Shown here: piece by piece, positions 1-9,372 of the stretch
How positions within the stretch are numbered: position 1 is the stretch's first letter
Layout of the letters: every line of letters starts with the position of its first letter
Assembly: GCA_034401795.1 (NCBI GenBank)
Contig: CM067370.1
Location: forward strand, 60,490,369 to 60,554,368
Length of the DNA: 64,000 nt
Direction of reading: 5' to 3'
From: Chaetoderma sp. LZ-2023a
Lineage: Eukaryota; Mollusca; Caudofoveata; Chaetodermatida; Chaetodermatidae
Program-made: the position numbers and the translations under genes
Notes under the pieces: generated by a model
What the model was told of the DNA's origin: nothing
Seen by the model: only the letters and a program-made list of their open reading frames with translations
Database searches by the model: none

Positions 1-79
1 TAATATAAGTTCTCGATAACTTTCTGGGACTACCAGATGGTCATTAATATACAGAACATTATTTATTAATCGACATTCT

Positions 80-595
80 TCAAACCGTTGGTAATAATAT
101 TTTGCCGTGGTGGAGAGTGGTGTTACCGATTCCTTTGGAGGACGTACCCCCCTCCTGGATCCACGTGTATATCTTTCGTGTCTGTACATCTGTTGTTTGG
201 TGGTGTGCGATTTTCTCCCGATTCCACTCTGTGCACCTCAATTCGGGGAACTGCGGAGATGGCTGTGTTGACTGTGTCATGGTGGCGGCCTCTTCATGTT
301 CAGCCTCCACGCCAATTCTGCTGAGGGCGTCGGCATTCCCATGCAATTTGCCGGGATGGTGAACAACGTTAAAGTTATAGGCCTGCAGGGATTCCTGCCA
401 TCTCGCTACCTGGCCCTCCAGATTTGTCAAATTCCTGAGCCATCGTAGTGAGGCATGGTCTGTACAGAGTGTAAAAGGGCACCCGTACAGAAAGTGTTTA
501 TAATACTTGACGAAATGTACCACCGCTAATAGTTCTCGCTTGGTGGTGACGTATTTTCTCTCCATTTTATTCAGAGTATGCGAACCATAACCCAA
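80..595 (-). pseudogene. Ty3/gypsy RNase H and start of integrase connector
   Basis: RNase H removes the RNA strand of the RNA/DNA hybrid during reverse transcription. Visible here are the gypsy hallmark TTKRELLAVV (about residues 17-26), LCTDHASLRWL (about 43-53) and the C-terminal block VVHHPGKLHGNADALSRI, followed by about 75 residues of acidic connector towards integrase. The first part of the domain (LDTDASAYTIG) lies in the RT frame that ends at 571, so a frameshift near 575-595 splits the domain. The start is only the first Met after the shift and is not biological. Confidence 0.9.
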
Positions 596-1497
596 TACCT
601 GCTCCGTTCCATCTTCTGAGATAGAACCACGCCGATAGTGTAAGCTGACGCGTCAGTGTCTAAGATGAAATCGAGGTTTGGATTAGGATGAGCAAGAATC
701 GGGGCGGTCGTCAAGAGTTCCTTCAGCGCCCTGAAGGAGCCTTCACACTCACTCGTCCACTCAAATGGTCGATCTTTCTTGGTCATCTTGTAGAGGGGTG
801 AAGCAATCTCGCTGAAATGTCGGATGTAATGGCGATAGTACTGGCATAGGCCAAGAAAACTCAGTGTCTCTGTAACTGAAGAGGGTTGTGGCCACTCTGC
901 TACTGCTTTAGTTTTTGACGGCTGAGTAGCCACTCCATCACCAGATATGACATGTCCCAGGAACTCAACGCTCTGTCTAAAGAGATGACATTTCTTTGGT
1001 TTGAGTTTCAAATTGGCCGTGTGGATTCTTGATAGCACGGTGTCCAAATTTACTAAGGTTTGCTCAAACGTTTGTCCGAAGACTATTACGTCGTCGATGT
1101 AACAAAGACAGATTTCCCATTGTAGGGTGATTAATACCTGCTCAATGAGTCGTTCAAAAGTTCCCGGAGCGTTGCACAACCCGTAGGGCATCTTGCAGAA
1201 TTGGAAAAGGCCATCCCTACAAATGAATGCAGTCTTTTCCATGTCATCTTCATCACTGGCTACTTGCCAGTAACCGCTAGCTAAGTCAAGGGTACAAAAC
1301 CACTTGGCTCCAGACAAGGAATCGAAGGCCTGATCTATCCGAGGTAACGGATAAGCGTCCTTGACGCTAAGATCATTAAGGCGGCGGTAGTCAATACAAA
1401 ACCGCAAGGTTCCGTCCTTTTTGCCCACTAGTACTATTGGGCTAGTCCATGGAGATGCTGAGGGTTCAATAATACCAGTCCGCAACATGTCGTTCAC
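571..1497 (-). pseudogene. Ty3/gypsy reverse transcriptase
   Basis: RNA-dependent DNA polymerase of the gypsy element. The palm motifs are in order: SPWTSPIVLVGKKDG, RFCIDYRRLN, the motif-A block FCTLDLASGYWQV with its catalytic Asp, MPYGLCNAPGTFERL (motif B), then the intact active site CYIDDVIVF (motif C, two catalytic Asp), and the thumb/connection block VEFLGHVISGDGV. It runs into the RNase H motif LDTDASAYTIG before a frameshift. About 300 residues remain. The polymerase core itself looks complete; upstream and downstream joins are broken, so it is no longer part of one polyprotein. Confidence 0.94.
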
Positions 1498-1599
1498 TTG
1501 TTGGTGTGCCTCCGCTTCCTTATGAATGGGAAGACGTCATACCAGTTGTCGTGCGAGGCGATTATTGCCCGTGTCGATGGAGTGTCATATGAGATGGGT

Positions 1600-1950
1600 C
1601 TATCCGAGATCCATGTCTCCAGAGGAAAAACTATCACGATATTTATGTAGTAATTTCCGAATTTCACGTTTCTGTGATTGCTGTAATCCTACTGTGTGAC
1701 GTAGATACAAATCATGTAAATGTTCGGGTAAATCATCAGTCATATGCGGTGGTGTGTCAGCGGGTGTAGGTGATTCCAATGAAATTATGTCCACTAAATG
1801 GCTGCAGCATACTCCTGGTTCCAGAGTGATGGGATCTGCGGTATCATTGAATGCTCTAAAAGGTATATTTTCCTTATTAGTAGTGTCTACTATTATGCGG
1901 GGACATGTGCATTGAGAGGCGATCATATAATCAGGATCGGGTTCCAGCAT
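1600..1950 (-). pseudogene. Ty3/gypsy protease-RT linker with RT N-terminus
   Basis: A 116-residue open stretch between the protease and RT frames. Its end (residues about 95-116, RKLLHKYRDSFSSGDMDLG) matches the usual N-terminal edge of gypsy RT, where a short helix ends in a D-F/S-S/A-x-x-D-x-D-G-like turn before the finger domain. The remainder is the poorly conserved linker. Stops and shifts between 1497 and 1605 separate it from the RT core. The call rests on position and the LHKYRDSFS motif. Confidence 0.75.
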
Positions 1951-2073
1951 GGCGATGTGTGTGTTGCTTCCTAACTGTGGTGCAGTGGCCCATAAGATCT
2001 GTTCCTGTCCCGCCTCAACTGTGGCTGTACTAGATAGTATTACAGCACATGTGTCATATAATGACGATGCCAG

Positions 2074-2778
2074 TCAAAGAGGTATTCGTCGGCCGTGTAT
2101 GTCGAGTTCTTGTTGTTTGCAATGTATGATGGTTTCGCTGGCACTGAGGAAATCAGAGCCAAGGAGGGCATCATTGTGAATAGAGGCAATGAGAACTCGC
2201 TGTATGAATTGCATCTCCTCTATTTTGAAAACTAAATTGACTACACCGGCTATGGGCACATCAGCTCCCGTAGCCGTCTGCAGGTAAATGTTTGTAGGTT
2301 TAAGGGGAGGCTTTTTCTGAGGTGGGATGCTCTCATACAGGCGCTTCTTAAATACCGTGATTGAAGCACCAGTATCGACGGTGGTACTGGTGGAAATGCC
2401 ACTAAACAGACAGCCACGTTTGTCTATTACTTTGCGATGTACCTGTGGAAGAGTTTCCAATGACGCCGCCTGCGACAATGGTGTCGGAGCGGAATCACTC
2501 TGTATGTACTCTGACTGTTTCTGAATTGCTTCTATTGATGTAGTGGATGGCTGAGTGAGGAAAGGGCCAGTTCGCCGCTGCTGTGAGGGCTGCGGTGAAG
2601 GTGGAGCTGGGGGTAGCAATGATGATGGAGGTGTTGCTATTTCAGAGTATGCTGTATTGGTGTAGACAGCTGTGTGCACGGGATGACGGATAAGCTCTAC
2701 CTGCGCAAGCCATTTCCTACAATACTTCATGGGATGTTTTGGTGAAGCACAGAAGAAACAGTGTTGCCACCAGGGCAT
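2074..2778 (-). pseudogene. Second CCHC zinc knuckle and retropepsin-like aspartic protease
   Basis: The frame opens with CFFCASPKHPMKYC (residues 7-20), which fits C-x2-C-x4-H-x4-C exactly. A Pro/Ser/Gln-rich linker follows, then a retropepsin core with the catalytic VDTGASITVF (about residues 133-142), the flap region (ATGADVPIAGVV) and the C-terminal hydrophobic-Gly block (LLGSDFLSA). The protease would cut the Gag-Pol polyprotein. This is the second perfect knuckle in the element; the first is in the gag frame near 3300. The DTGA triad is intact, but the flanking frames are broken. Confidence 0.9.
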
Positions 2779-3221
2779 GTTTCCCCCATCTACGTCGGCG
2801 CTTGTGAATCCATGAGGCGGAGTGAACCGTTTCTCCTGAGTCGCTGCTGTCTGTGGATGCGGGAGATGATGCTGGATGGGGTGGTGTTTTGCATACCAGC
2901 AAAGGACACCGAGAATTCAGTGTCTTGGTGGCGGGACGTGGTGCTTGCAAAACGTCATTTCAGTGGAGGTGCTACAACCTACCACTGCTGTTTTACATAG
3001 GAAAGAAGGCGTGTTATGTGCGGAGAAAGAGGGGGGTGGCAATGCTGCGGATGGGGGAGGCAACGTAGGCACTGACATGTGTGAAGCCGTGCATTTGGTT
3101 GTAAGTGTAAAAGCTGATTTTGGTGGATGATTGTTGGCCACTGAACGTTGTTGTACGAAGGCCGCAGTTGAGCCGGGAAGCGGATACGGGCACCGAGGTG
3201 ACTCGTTACAGCTCGGTGCCC

Positions 3222-3880
3222 TTAGGAGTTTGATTGCTTCTCTGGTTGCGGTGTGCTGCGGTCAGCTGCAGGCATTGTAGAGGGAGGTCGGTTAGGACAT
3301 CGCTCCCTCCAATGACCTGGCTGACCGCATCCGAAACAGGTGTTTGGTGGTTGTGCGGTGCTGGTGGTGTTTGTTGTCCTAAAATGAGTAGTGGCGAGAT
3401 TGGTGCTGAGTGTCATGACTAAATTAGTTAGTGTGGAGTTCTGTTTATTGATCTCATCTATCCATTCTTTCATGTTGCTGTTGTTATTGTTGCGCTGGTT
3501 CCCGTGCCCGGGGGCCCCATTATAGCTTCCTCTACGGGCACGCCCTCTTCCTCCTGGCACTTGATTCTGATTGGAATTCTGGTGATGTCTGTGTGGTTGG
3601 TGTTGATGAACTGGGTGGGGGGGGGAATTAGCGGGCGGGGCGATAGCTGAATGTTTATTTAGATGCCCGTAATCGGGTCTTTGTCGGGATCGTCCACGAT
3701 TCGGCCCTGATGGTGTTGGCCTGTCGCGGACATCCGATATAGTTCTGAACTCTGTTCCCGCCTGTGAGGCATCCAAAAAGGTGCCGTCACCAACAGGCGA
3801 AAACAGGTTATATTGCGGCGTTGTTGATTCTGCAGAATTTCTGGCATAGTCGGTGAGCATGTGAGCTGTAAATCCATCAT
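3222..3880 (-). pseudogene. Ty3/gypsy gag C-terminal part with CCHC zinc knuckle
   Basis: Two overlapping frames (3659-3880 and 3222-3860) carry gag sequence. The longer has an Arg/Asn/His/Gln-rich basic middle, including an RGRARRGS stretch, then a nucleocapsid knuckle CFGCGQPGHWRERC that fits C-x2-C-x4-H-x4-C and would bind genomic RNA. It lies just inside the primer binding site, as gag should. The 440 bases between this frame and the protease frame (2779-3221) hold short, Pro/Thr-rich frames without a motif I recognise; they are probably the frameshifted Gag-Pro linker. Capsid homology is not obvious by eye. Confidence 0.85.
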
Positions 3881-3976
3881 ATGACGCTACCTCTTCATCG
3901 AGGGAGTCGTCACTAAATGGAGAAGGTATTGAACTGAGCTAACTATATGGTGTGAGCGTGAGTTCGCTGCGTGTGG

Positions 3977-4333
3977 TTAATGATGTTCTTCGAGCCCCCA
4001 CATCGGGCGCCACTTGTAGCTCGCGGGGTAGTGTTCTAGTGTATCATGTCGACTCGCCGCGCCGCAAGTGCACAACGAATGATGACGCTGGTTAGCATCT
4101 GGTCTCGGGGTGATGGATCCTGTACGAGACTGCCCTGCGGGTAAAGAAAACTGGCTCCTGAGGCTGGTGGAACTCAATCGTTCTGGTGGGGCTGTGCGAC
4201 CATTGTCGCGAACATTAAATACAACTGTCTCATCCCAAGAGTTTGTGTCACCAGTATGCCTGTCCATAGCAATTTCGTGATCTATGGACTTACAAGATTT
4301 GATTTTGTGACCTAAAAATATAAGTCTATGCAA
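3977..4333 (-). CDS. Open frame inside the LTR, running over the primer binding site
   Basis: A 118-codon frame starts inside the LTR and reads through the LTR edge and primer binding site to a stop at 3977. In the inverted LTR copy the same frame is open from 11075 to about 11413. The first 55 residues differ at six positions only (for example His2/Tyr, Arg42/His), and one length change between copies is a multiple of three. No domain is recognised. Most base changes between the copies replace the residue, which argues against strong purifying selection. It could be an upstream ORF or leader peptide, or chance. Confidence 0.3.
   Translation of the reverse strand: MHRLIFLGHKIKSCKSIDHEIAMDRHTGDTNSWDETVVFNVRDNGRTAPPERLSSTSLRSQFSLPAGQSRTGSITPRPDANQRHHSLCTCGAASRHDTLEHYPASYKWRPMWGLEEHH
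3990..4012 (-). other. Primer binding site, tRNA-Lys type
   Basis: On the minus strand, two bases after the LTR end comes TGGCGCCCGATGTGGGGGCT. The plus strand reads like a tRNA 3' end, TTCGAGCCCCCACATCGGGCGCCA in two halves (T-loop TTCGA, acceptor GGGCGCCA), close to metazoan tRNA-Lys(CUU) with one extra C. It marks the 5' LTR edge at 4015 and the direction of the element. Confidence 0.85.
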
Positions 4334-4921
4334 TGATTTTACCGTAACAACCTGTCGAGTATGCTAGATAAAAATGAGGAGCATACGAAAATACAAGCCA
4401 TAGAGACACCCAAATGAACTTTTAAACATGGGGCTCCCGGAGGTACCACACAGACTCGTAGGTCCGCAGAGGTATCCCCGCAAGGGAGGCCCCCATACAT
4501 GAGACTTAGCTAATTAACCTAATATAAGTTATTATACCTCTAAGCTGAAAGGAAAGAAGATTATCTTGGACGAAAAATCATGTGCCTCATGTGGGCACTA
4601 CTCCTAGTGCTAGTTTGGGTGAGGAGTATTATCCTCACATGGACCGTCGTCGCTGGATCCTTGCGAGAGGCAAGTGCCTCGCGCTGGCCTCCATCTCGGG
4701 AAGGTGTCGCCACTCCTTAAAGCGGGAGAAGAGTAGTAGGCAAAAATGGGCCCACTCTAATATTTCAACCAAAATGCGTGATAAAGAAAAGACTATACCT
4801 AGTGAGATTATGACTATAGGGTTGCGTGCTGTTTTACGTGAAGACGGGACGAACGATTCCCGAAGGATTCCCACGTCACCGTCTTATGTAATTCTTAGTA
4901 TGCTGAATTAGTAGCCGCCAC

Positions 4922-4931
4922 TTTATTTATG
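4922..4931 (-). promoter_or_regulatory. TATA-like box conserved in both LTR copies
   Basis: The minus strand reads CATAAATAAA after a GC-rich CCCG; the right LTR has the same GCCCGCATAAATAAAG at 10507-10520 in plus orientation. Being kept in both copies and placed about 840 bp after the LTR start, it is a reasonable candidate for the LTR core promoter. Inference only. Confidence 0.4.
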
Positions 4932-5408
4932 CGGGCCTTCTGCTTGGCTTCACTAGCTTTTAATTTTTAGAAACAAGAACTATTTTAGGCCGCAAATGGC
5001 AGGTATCTACCTAACTGTTAGACACGGCTGTCATTGAGAAGATGCCCCAAGACATCAATACTGAAGACAGCGCTCATACATGTTACCTAGCAAGATCTCT
5101 GAACTGGAATCGGGTTACTTTTCACAAAAGCATTTTAGACAGCTGATCTATCGTTATGGTGCGGTAAGAGAGATGAATACCCACCATAAATGTCCTTCCC
5201 GTGAGGGCGTGGCAGATCTAAATAGCATGCCCAGACATTTTTATGGAATTTGGTGGGGATACGCTGTCGCCGTCACCGGGTCCTATGGTTAGGCTAGGTT
5301 TATGTACAAGTTGCCCAGTTTTGCACTGCGGTGCAGGAAGATTGTTCAGCAAATAAAATAATAATTAAGATCTACAAATAAACAAAACATATGAACTGAT
5401 GGCTACTG

Positions 5409-5411
<3 letters not shown>

Positions 5412-5449
<38 letters not shown>
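5412..5449. repeat. (AT)n microsatellite
   Basis: Uninterrupted AT dinucleotide run within the left LTR, absent at the matching place of the right LTR, so it expanded after the copies separated. Confidence 0.98.
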
Positions 5450-5453
<4 letters not shown>

Positions 5454-6250
5454 ACCAGAACAATCAATACAGTATCAAATGATCAGAATTATATATCTTA
5501 GTACAGGTTACCCAACCTACTACGGTGCGGTTAGTGATGACACCATACAGAAAATGAGAATAACTATAAACATATACAGAAATTATAACTAGCGGTCCTA
5601 AGACCGTTACGGTACCTTTTAGTCGCCGGGACCATTTATACGGATACAATATAATTATCAGAAATATAAGTAACGGAATAATTTAAATGCTAAGTATAGT
5701 TACTTGAATACTCGCTAGCCATTCTTAAGCCTGGTTATCGTGTTACCTTAGTTACCTCTATGTCGACGTCAGTAAACCTAGCCAACGATCCGCTAGCAGA
5801 TCTTCCTTAAAGCGTTCAATATCACTGCTAATGTAGTTCGGATCGACCGGTCGGGTACCGGCCATACCAACTAAGCTGGGTACACGCCGCCCGTCCTGGA
5901 TTCGTTCCCTGAACACGACCCCCTGGGTAGAGCCATAACCATATATAGGCCTATGGGAGAGATCGCATTGTGAAAACGACTAAGTTCGTTAAAGCACATA
6001 GTGCGCATGCGCATGCTTGGATGCTATTTTTCATGGAGCACGTAGTTTACGACCAAGAAAGGATGGTGCTTTTAGTGTACCGAGATGGTACCATGTAATC
6101 CTTTTTGATTACCTGTTCCTGTTGAATCTGGCATTAATCAAGACCAGAATTCGACGGGCTTTTTAAATCTGTAAACCATTGCAAAATCGGTTTAGAAATG
6201 ACTGAGTTATCCACGGAAAACCCTTCTTGATTATCTTCAAAATATTGCCG

Positions 6251-6394
6251 TGACGTCATAACCACGTGGACGCAGACCTTCTAGAATGTTCTAGAACATT
6301 CGACTGCGCTATTATTAGCTATGTGCTGATTGGCTGTTGCTCGAACGATGATTGATTGGAGCCTGCGCCTGTGGTCTCACGAGGAGTATAAAAG
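6251..6394 (+). promoter_or_regulatory. RNA polymerase II promoter with CRE, E-box, heat-shock element, CCAAT boxes and TATA box
   Basis: Seen directly: palindromic CRE TGACGTCA (6251-6258); E-box CACGTG (6263-6268); heat-shock element 6279-6301 with five perfectly phased alternating TTC/GAA units; two inverted CCAAT boxes, ATTGG at 6329-6333 and 6355-6359; TATAAAAG at 6387-6394. Spacing and order are those of an inducible metazoan promoter, and resemble hsp70-type promoters. A start site would be expected near 6415-6425. No binding has been shown; the inference is from the consensus quality and stacking. Confidence 0.75.
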
Positions 6395-6779
6395 GATACG
6401 CGATCCAGAGATTGAGAGCATCCTTGGCCAGGGGCTGAACAGGTTAGCCCTGTACTAGCTGCGATCGTCAGAGATTACGCATATAACTTCGCTTTCTGTC
6501 GGTTTCTCTCCCATAGCTAGCAGTAGCCAACCCACCGCACAAAAACAATTTTGTAACTCTCTACTTGCGGAAGAAATTTGGAACTTTCTAACTATTGTTC
6601 ACGAATATCAATATCTACTTCGGAACACGAACTTGCGGTGAGGCCTTTACGGCCTGAATATGTGATTCTACAGATGTAGAGGCAGGATGTTCTTTGATGG
6701 ATGACTTGCTGAATCTTCCAGCCACGCCTAAAAGTGGTATTTCAACTGTCACCGCACTAATATCGTGTAGGTTCGTCTA

Positions 6780-6869
6780 ACTTTCGACCGCAGCAAGTAA
6801 ACTCTGCCCGGTGCGTCTTCAAAGCTGGCTGACATACCCAGCACCATTAAGCTTAGGTTTTGTATCTTC
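6780..6869 (+). repeat. 90-bp direct repeat, copy 1
   Basis: Begins ACTTTCGACCGCAGC and ends TTTTGTATCTTC. It recurs at 9109-9198 with only a handful of substitutions. The two copies bracket the ORF unit in the same orientation. Confidence 0.95.
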
Positions 6870-6991
6870 TTGCAAATTCTGCTGTTTTATTATTTCATTA
6901 TTATACTTGGCCTGGAAAGTTAAATACAATGAAGAGATAGGGATTAGGTTTTGAATAAGGTTCCCGCAGCCAACTACCATGCGGGAACGAG

Positions 6992-7882
6992 ATGTCACTC
7001 CTTGAAGATTTAGCGTTATCGGATTCGTCTGAAGAAGAATTGGTACCAGTTCCAAAATGGTTCCCGTGCTGCTCATTATTAGCTAGCGGAGATCCCTGTA
7101 CCAGAACTTTTACGAGAAATTCCGACCGCACCCTTCATGTTAATAAGGATCATCTCTTCCAGTCAGCCTTCTGTGTGACGTGCCAGTATCTCTACACAGC
7201 TACTCGCTACGGGGTGACCCACACGCTCCGTTATCATCACTGTGTGTTAGAAGTAACATTAGTTCCTGGAGAAGAGAACGAGGATCGTGCCGCTTTAGCC
7301 ACCCGTTTCGAATCTCGGTTCCCGGTCAAAGTTCTCCAGACCGACAAAATGGCCCGCACGAAGAAAACTACTCATAGATATCCCGTTAGTCATCGTCTTC
7401 CCGCGGCTACCGTAAGTAATGTACTGACATCCAGATGTGAAATCCTGCCCGCAGCCACGTCGGGAAGTGTTACGCCGCTGCCGGTCACTTCATCTACACT
7501 GGTCCTGAAGCAGAGTAAGAAGCGAAAGTCTCCTGCAGAATCCAGTCCGGCAGCACCCGCATCAGTAATTAGCCATCCGGCTACGGTCACTGCACCCGCA
7601 CCCATAGTGTCTAAGACAGTTTTAGCCAGTCAGCCGATTTCGGTAGTGATCATGACACCTACGGAAATAGACATTCCAAGTTACCTGCAGTCACCATCTC
7701 CACCAGAACTGACCATAGACGAGGGAACAGGACCAACGCAGCCTGCGGCGATTAATATAACTCTGACCCGTGTTATCCAGCATCTGCCTCCTCGCTTTTC
7801 TGACCCAGCCATCAGAAAGGGAACCACACCGAAAGGTCCATATGCGGGAAAGAGACATATCGCCCACATGCAGGACATTTAG
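6992..7882 (+). CDS. Hypothetical 296-residue protein with Cys/His clusters and an internal histone-H3-like start
   Basis: No family recognised. The N-terminus is acidic (DSSEEEL). Residues about 26-84 hold paired Cys/His clusters (CC, then C at 36, H49 and H54, then CVTC at 61-64, H77 and a final HHC) that look like two crossed-brace or C2H2-like zinc sites. Residues 120-128 read MARTKKTTH, sharing MARTK-T with the histone H3 tail, at an ATG (7349) in good Kozak context (AAAATGG). A basic KQSKKRKSP block (about 174-182) looks like a nuclear localisation signal. The rest is Pro/Ser/Thr/Ala-rich and low in complexity. The start at 6992 is preceded by CGAG, which is weak. A nuclear DNA- or chromatin-binding protein is a guess from composition. 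Confidence 0.6.
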   Translation: MSLLEDLALSDSSEEELVPVPKWFPCCSLLASGDPCTRTFTRNSDRTLHVNKDHLFQSAFCVTCQYLYTATRYGVTHTLRYHHCVLEVTLVPGEENEDRAALATRFESRFPVKVLQTDKMARTKKTTHRYPVSHRLPAATVSNVLTSRCEILPAATSGSVTPLPVTSSTLVLKQSKKRKSPAESSPAAPASVISHPATVTAPAPIVSKTVLASQPISVVIMTPTEIDIPSYLQSPSPPELTIDEGTGPTQPAAINITLTRVIQHLPPRFSDPAIRKGTTPKGPYAGKRHIAHMQDI

Positions 7883-7919
7883 CCCATACCTAACGTCACC
7901 GCAAATTGTCTGTTAAAAT

Positions 7920-8231
7920 ATGCTAAGTTTCGGAAGATGTCGTCTCCTGCCATATCCGCTCCCACATCATTGCCTCAGCCTACGATACCACTCACCGCCA
8001 TCACCACGACATGCAGCTACAGCAGCCACCACGACGACTACCACCACTACAGTATCAACGACATTAGCAACCACTAGCACCGCCGCTGGCTTACGGATGG
8101 ATATTTTAGAACCGGCAGTAACTGTGAGAGACATTGTGGACGCTCATATTTCCGCCACCATCACTTCAGACATTTCCGACAATGCCAGTAATAGTGAACG
8201 CATCTCAGCAATGATAGTGCATCCACCATGA
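7920..8231 (+). CDS. Small open frame downstream of the 296-residue ORF
   Basis: 103 codons, 37 bases after the previous stop and in another frame. It has a His/Pro/Ser-rich start, a run of eight Thr (about residues 38-45), and a C-terminal part (LEPAVTVRDIVDAHISATI) of more protein-like composition. It could be the continuation of the upstream protein after a frameshift, since that protein is also Ser/Thr/Pro/Ala-rich. No homology recognised. Confidence 0.35.
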   Translation: MLSFGRCRLLPYPLPHHCLSLRYHSPPSPRHAATAATTTTTTTTVSTTLATTSTAAGLRMDILEPAVTVRDIVDAHISATITSDISDNASNSERISAMIVHPP

Positions 8232-8430
8232 CCAACCACCGTCAGTCGCGGGACCCAGACTCAATGGGGAAATTTCGCAGCAGAGGTGTGATCATTTGTG
8301 ATACAGCAGAAACATCAATGGTGCGATTCGTGGAAATGTATTAATTATTACTTTATTTTTTAAATACTTTTCTTCTTATTATATATGTTAGATCAATTGA
8401 ATCCCATCCCTAGGATGACTACGGTTATCC

Positions 8431-8464
8431 GACACAGCCGTGCACTTCGGTGCCCGGCTGTGTC
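8431..8464 (+). other. Strong TTCG-loop hairpin
   Basis: GACACAGCCG pairs perfectly with CGGCTGTGTC, extended inward by TGCAC/GTGCC with one mismatch and closed by a TTCG loop (8446-8449), an exceptionally stable tetraloop in RNA. It lies 200 bases after the last ORF and before the poly(A) signals, so it may be a 3'UTR structure. Confidence 0.85.
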
Positions 8465-8729
8465 CCACACGAAATGAGCATTGCGGACTCCGATGTTGAA
8501 AGAACGTTGTGTGCGACGTAAAGAATACAACATCCTGCAGCGCAATAATGTCATAATCCCGTCATGCAATCTCAGCTACGCTGGGGTTGCCTGATAAACT
8601 AACTGTTCAGTTATTATTATATTCTATTTTTCTTATTATTTTTCTTCCTGTCTTAGATATCAGGACGGATATGGGGTCAGCGAGAGCTGCCCATTGCGGA
8701 CCCGCTATAACGGCCGCAAATATATTTTT

Positions 8730-9029
8730 AATAAATAGTATAGGGATATGTGTTGTTTACCCCTTTATTTACCCGGGGTGCGCAAGTAATTCGGAGTGAT
8801 TCACTAAAATATACCCCGTGAGGGTATGTTACATGATTCATATATGTATACGTATATATATTACCTTATTTTATTATATTATATTTAAAACCTAAATTGT
8901 GGTACGTTGGAGCTTGGGTGTTCTCTGTGGAGATAATGATTATCCGCACTCAGAGAGAACACCCATGCGAGCTATTGTTTAGAATCATTTACTAAATAAA
9001 GTTACAGTGCGCACCGTAATATTAATAAA
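8730..9029 (+). terminator. Candidate poly(A) signals of the unit
   Basis: AATAAA occurs at 8730-8735, 8995-9000 and 9024-9029, all downstream of the ORFs and after the first hairpin. Such hexamers are common in AT-rich DNA; clustering at the expected place makes one of them plausible. Confidence 0.4.
8911..8972 (+). other. Long imperfect hairpin in the candidate 3'UTR
   Basis: GGGTGTTCTCT (8916-8926) pairs perfectly with AGAGAACACCC (8954-8964), and an inner stem GTGGAGATAA / TTATCCGCAC continues almost to the loop. Two smaller hairpins lie nearby: ATACCC/GGGTAT near 8814-8830 and CCTGGAA/TTCCAGG at 9050-9070. Confidence 0.8.
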
Positions 9030-9108
9030 GCAAAACAAAAAGAGAAAAGGCCTGGAAAAATAATTCCAGGTCAAAAATTTAAAACTAAGTATGCCTCCCC
9101 GCCACCCC

Positions 9109-9198
9109 ACTTTCGACCGCAGCAAGTAAACTCTGCCCGGTGCATCTTCAGAGCTGGCTGACATACCCAGCACCGTTAAGCTTAAGTTTTGTATCTTC
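9109..9198 (+). repeat. 90-bp direct repeat, copy 2
   Basis: Same sequence as 6780-6869 with a few substitutions, lying downstream of the hairpins and poly(A) signals. Together the copies bracket about 2.24 kb. Confidence 0.95.
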
Positions 9199-9372
9199 AT
9201 CTGCATCTAACAACCCCTGCTTGTGAACGGGTTGTTGACAATTCCATCTGTGCCATCGGTGTATGGGAACTTTCTTCACAGCAGTAATGCGATTGTATCT
9301 CTTGCTGACTACTCTTTAGACATTCCATTAGGCTTACAGTCCTGAGCGATGTACTCCCGCAATGAGCTTCTT

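Larger units (their letters stand above)
1..5771 (-). mobile_element. Ty3/gypsy LTR retrotransposon, 5' part (3' end outside window)
   Basis: Read on the minus strand the order is LTR (5771-4015), primer binding site (4012-3990), gag with a CCHC knuckle (3880-3222), second knuckle plus aspartic protease (2778-2074), reverse transcriptase (1950-571) and RNase H (595-80). Integrase and the 3' LTR would lie left of base 1. The order gag-PR-RT-RH is that of Ty3/gypsy. The coding parts sit in several frames with stops between them, so this is a dead copy. Base 1 falls in the RNase H-integrase connector. Confidence 0.93.
4015..5771 (-). repeat. Long terminal repeat, left copy (5' LTR of the gypsy element)
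   Basis: The minus-strand end is GCTACA, two bases before the primer binding site; the start is taken as TGACGT at 5771, where similarity to the right copy fades. The copy at 9468-11395 matches it in inverted orientation in order through its length: the ORF block at 4093-4333 against 11075-11320, the fragment at 4440-4500 against 10915-10975, and the AT-rich region at 5460-5640 against 9590-9770. By eye divergence is roughly ten per cent with indels; the (AT)n at 5412 is present only here. Confidence 0.8.

Noticed and set aside
88-362. Plus-strand frames over the gypsy RNase H
   Set aside because: Antisense shadows; the minus strand carries clear RNase H motifs.
5585-5635. CGGTCCTAAG and similar strings resembling the large-subunit rRNA (I-CeuI) site
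   Set aside because: Only about 10 bases match; the string is a small hairpin (CGGTC-CTAA-GACCG) kept as a hairpin in the other LTR. No rRNA context.
5878-5897. GTACACGCCGCCCGTCC, like the universal 3' end of small-subunit rRNA
   Set aside because: About 15 bases of similarity with one mismatch; the flanks do not resemble rRNA.
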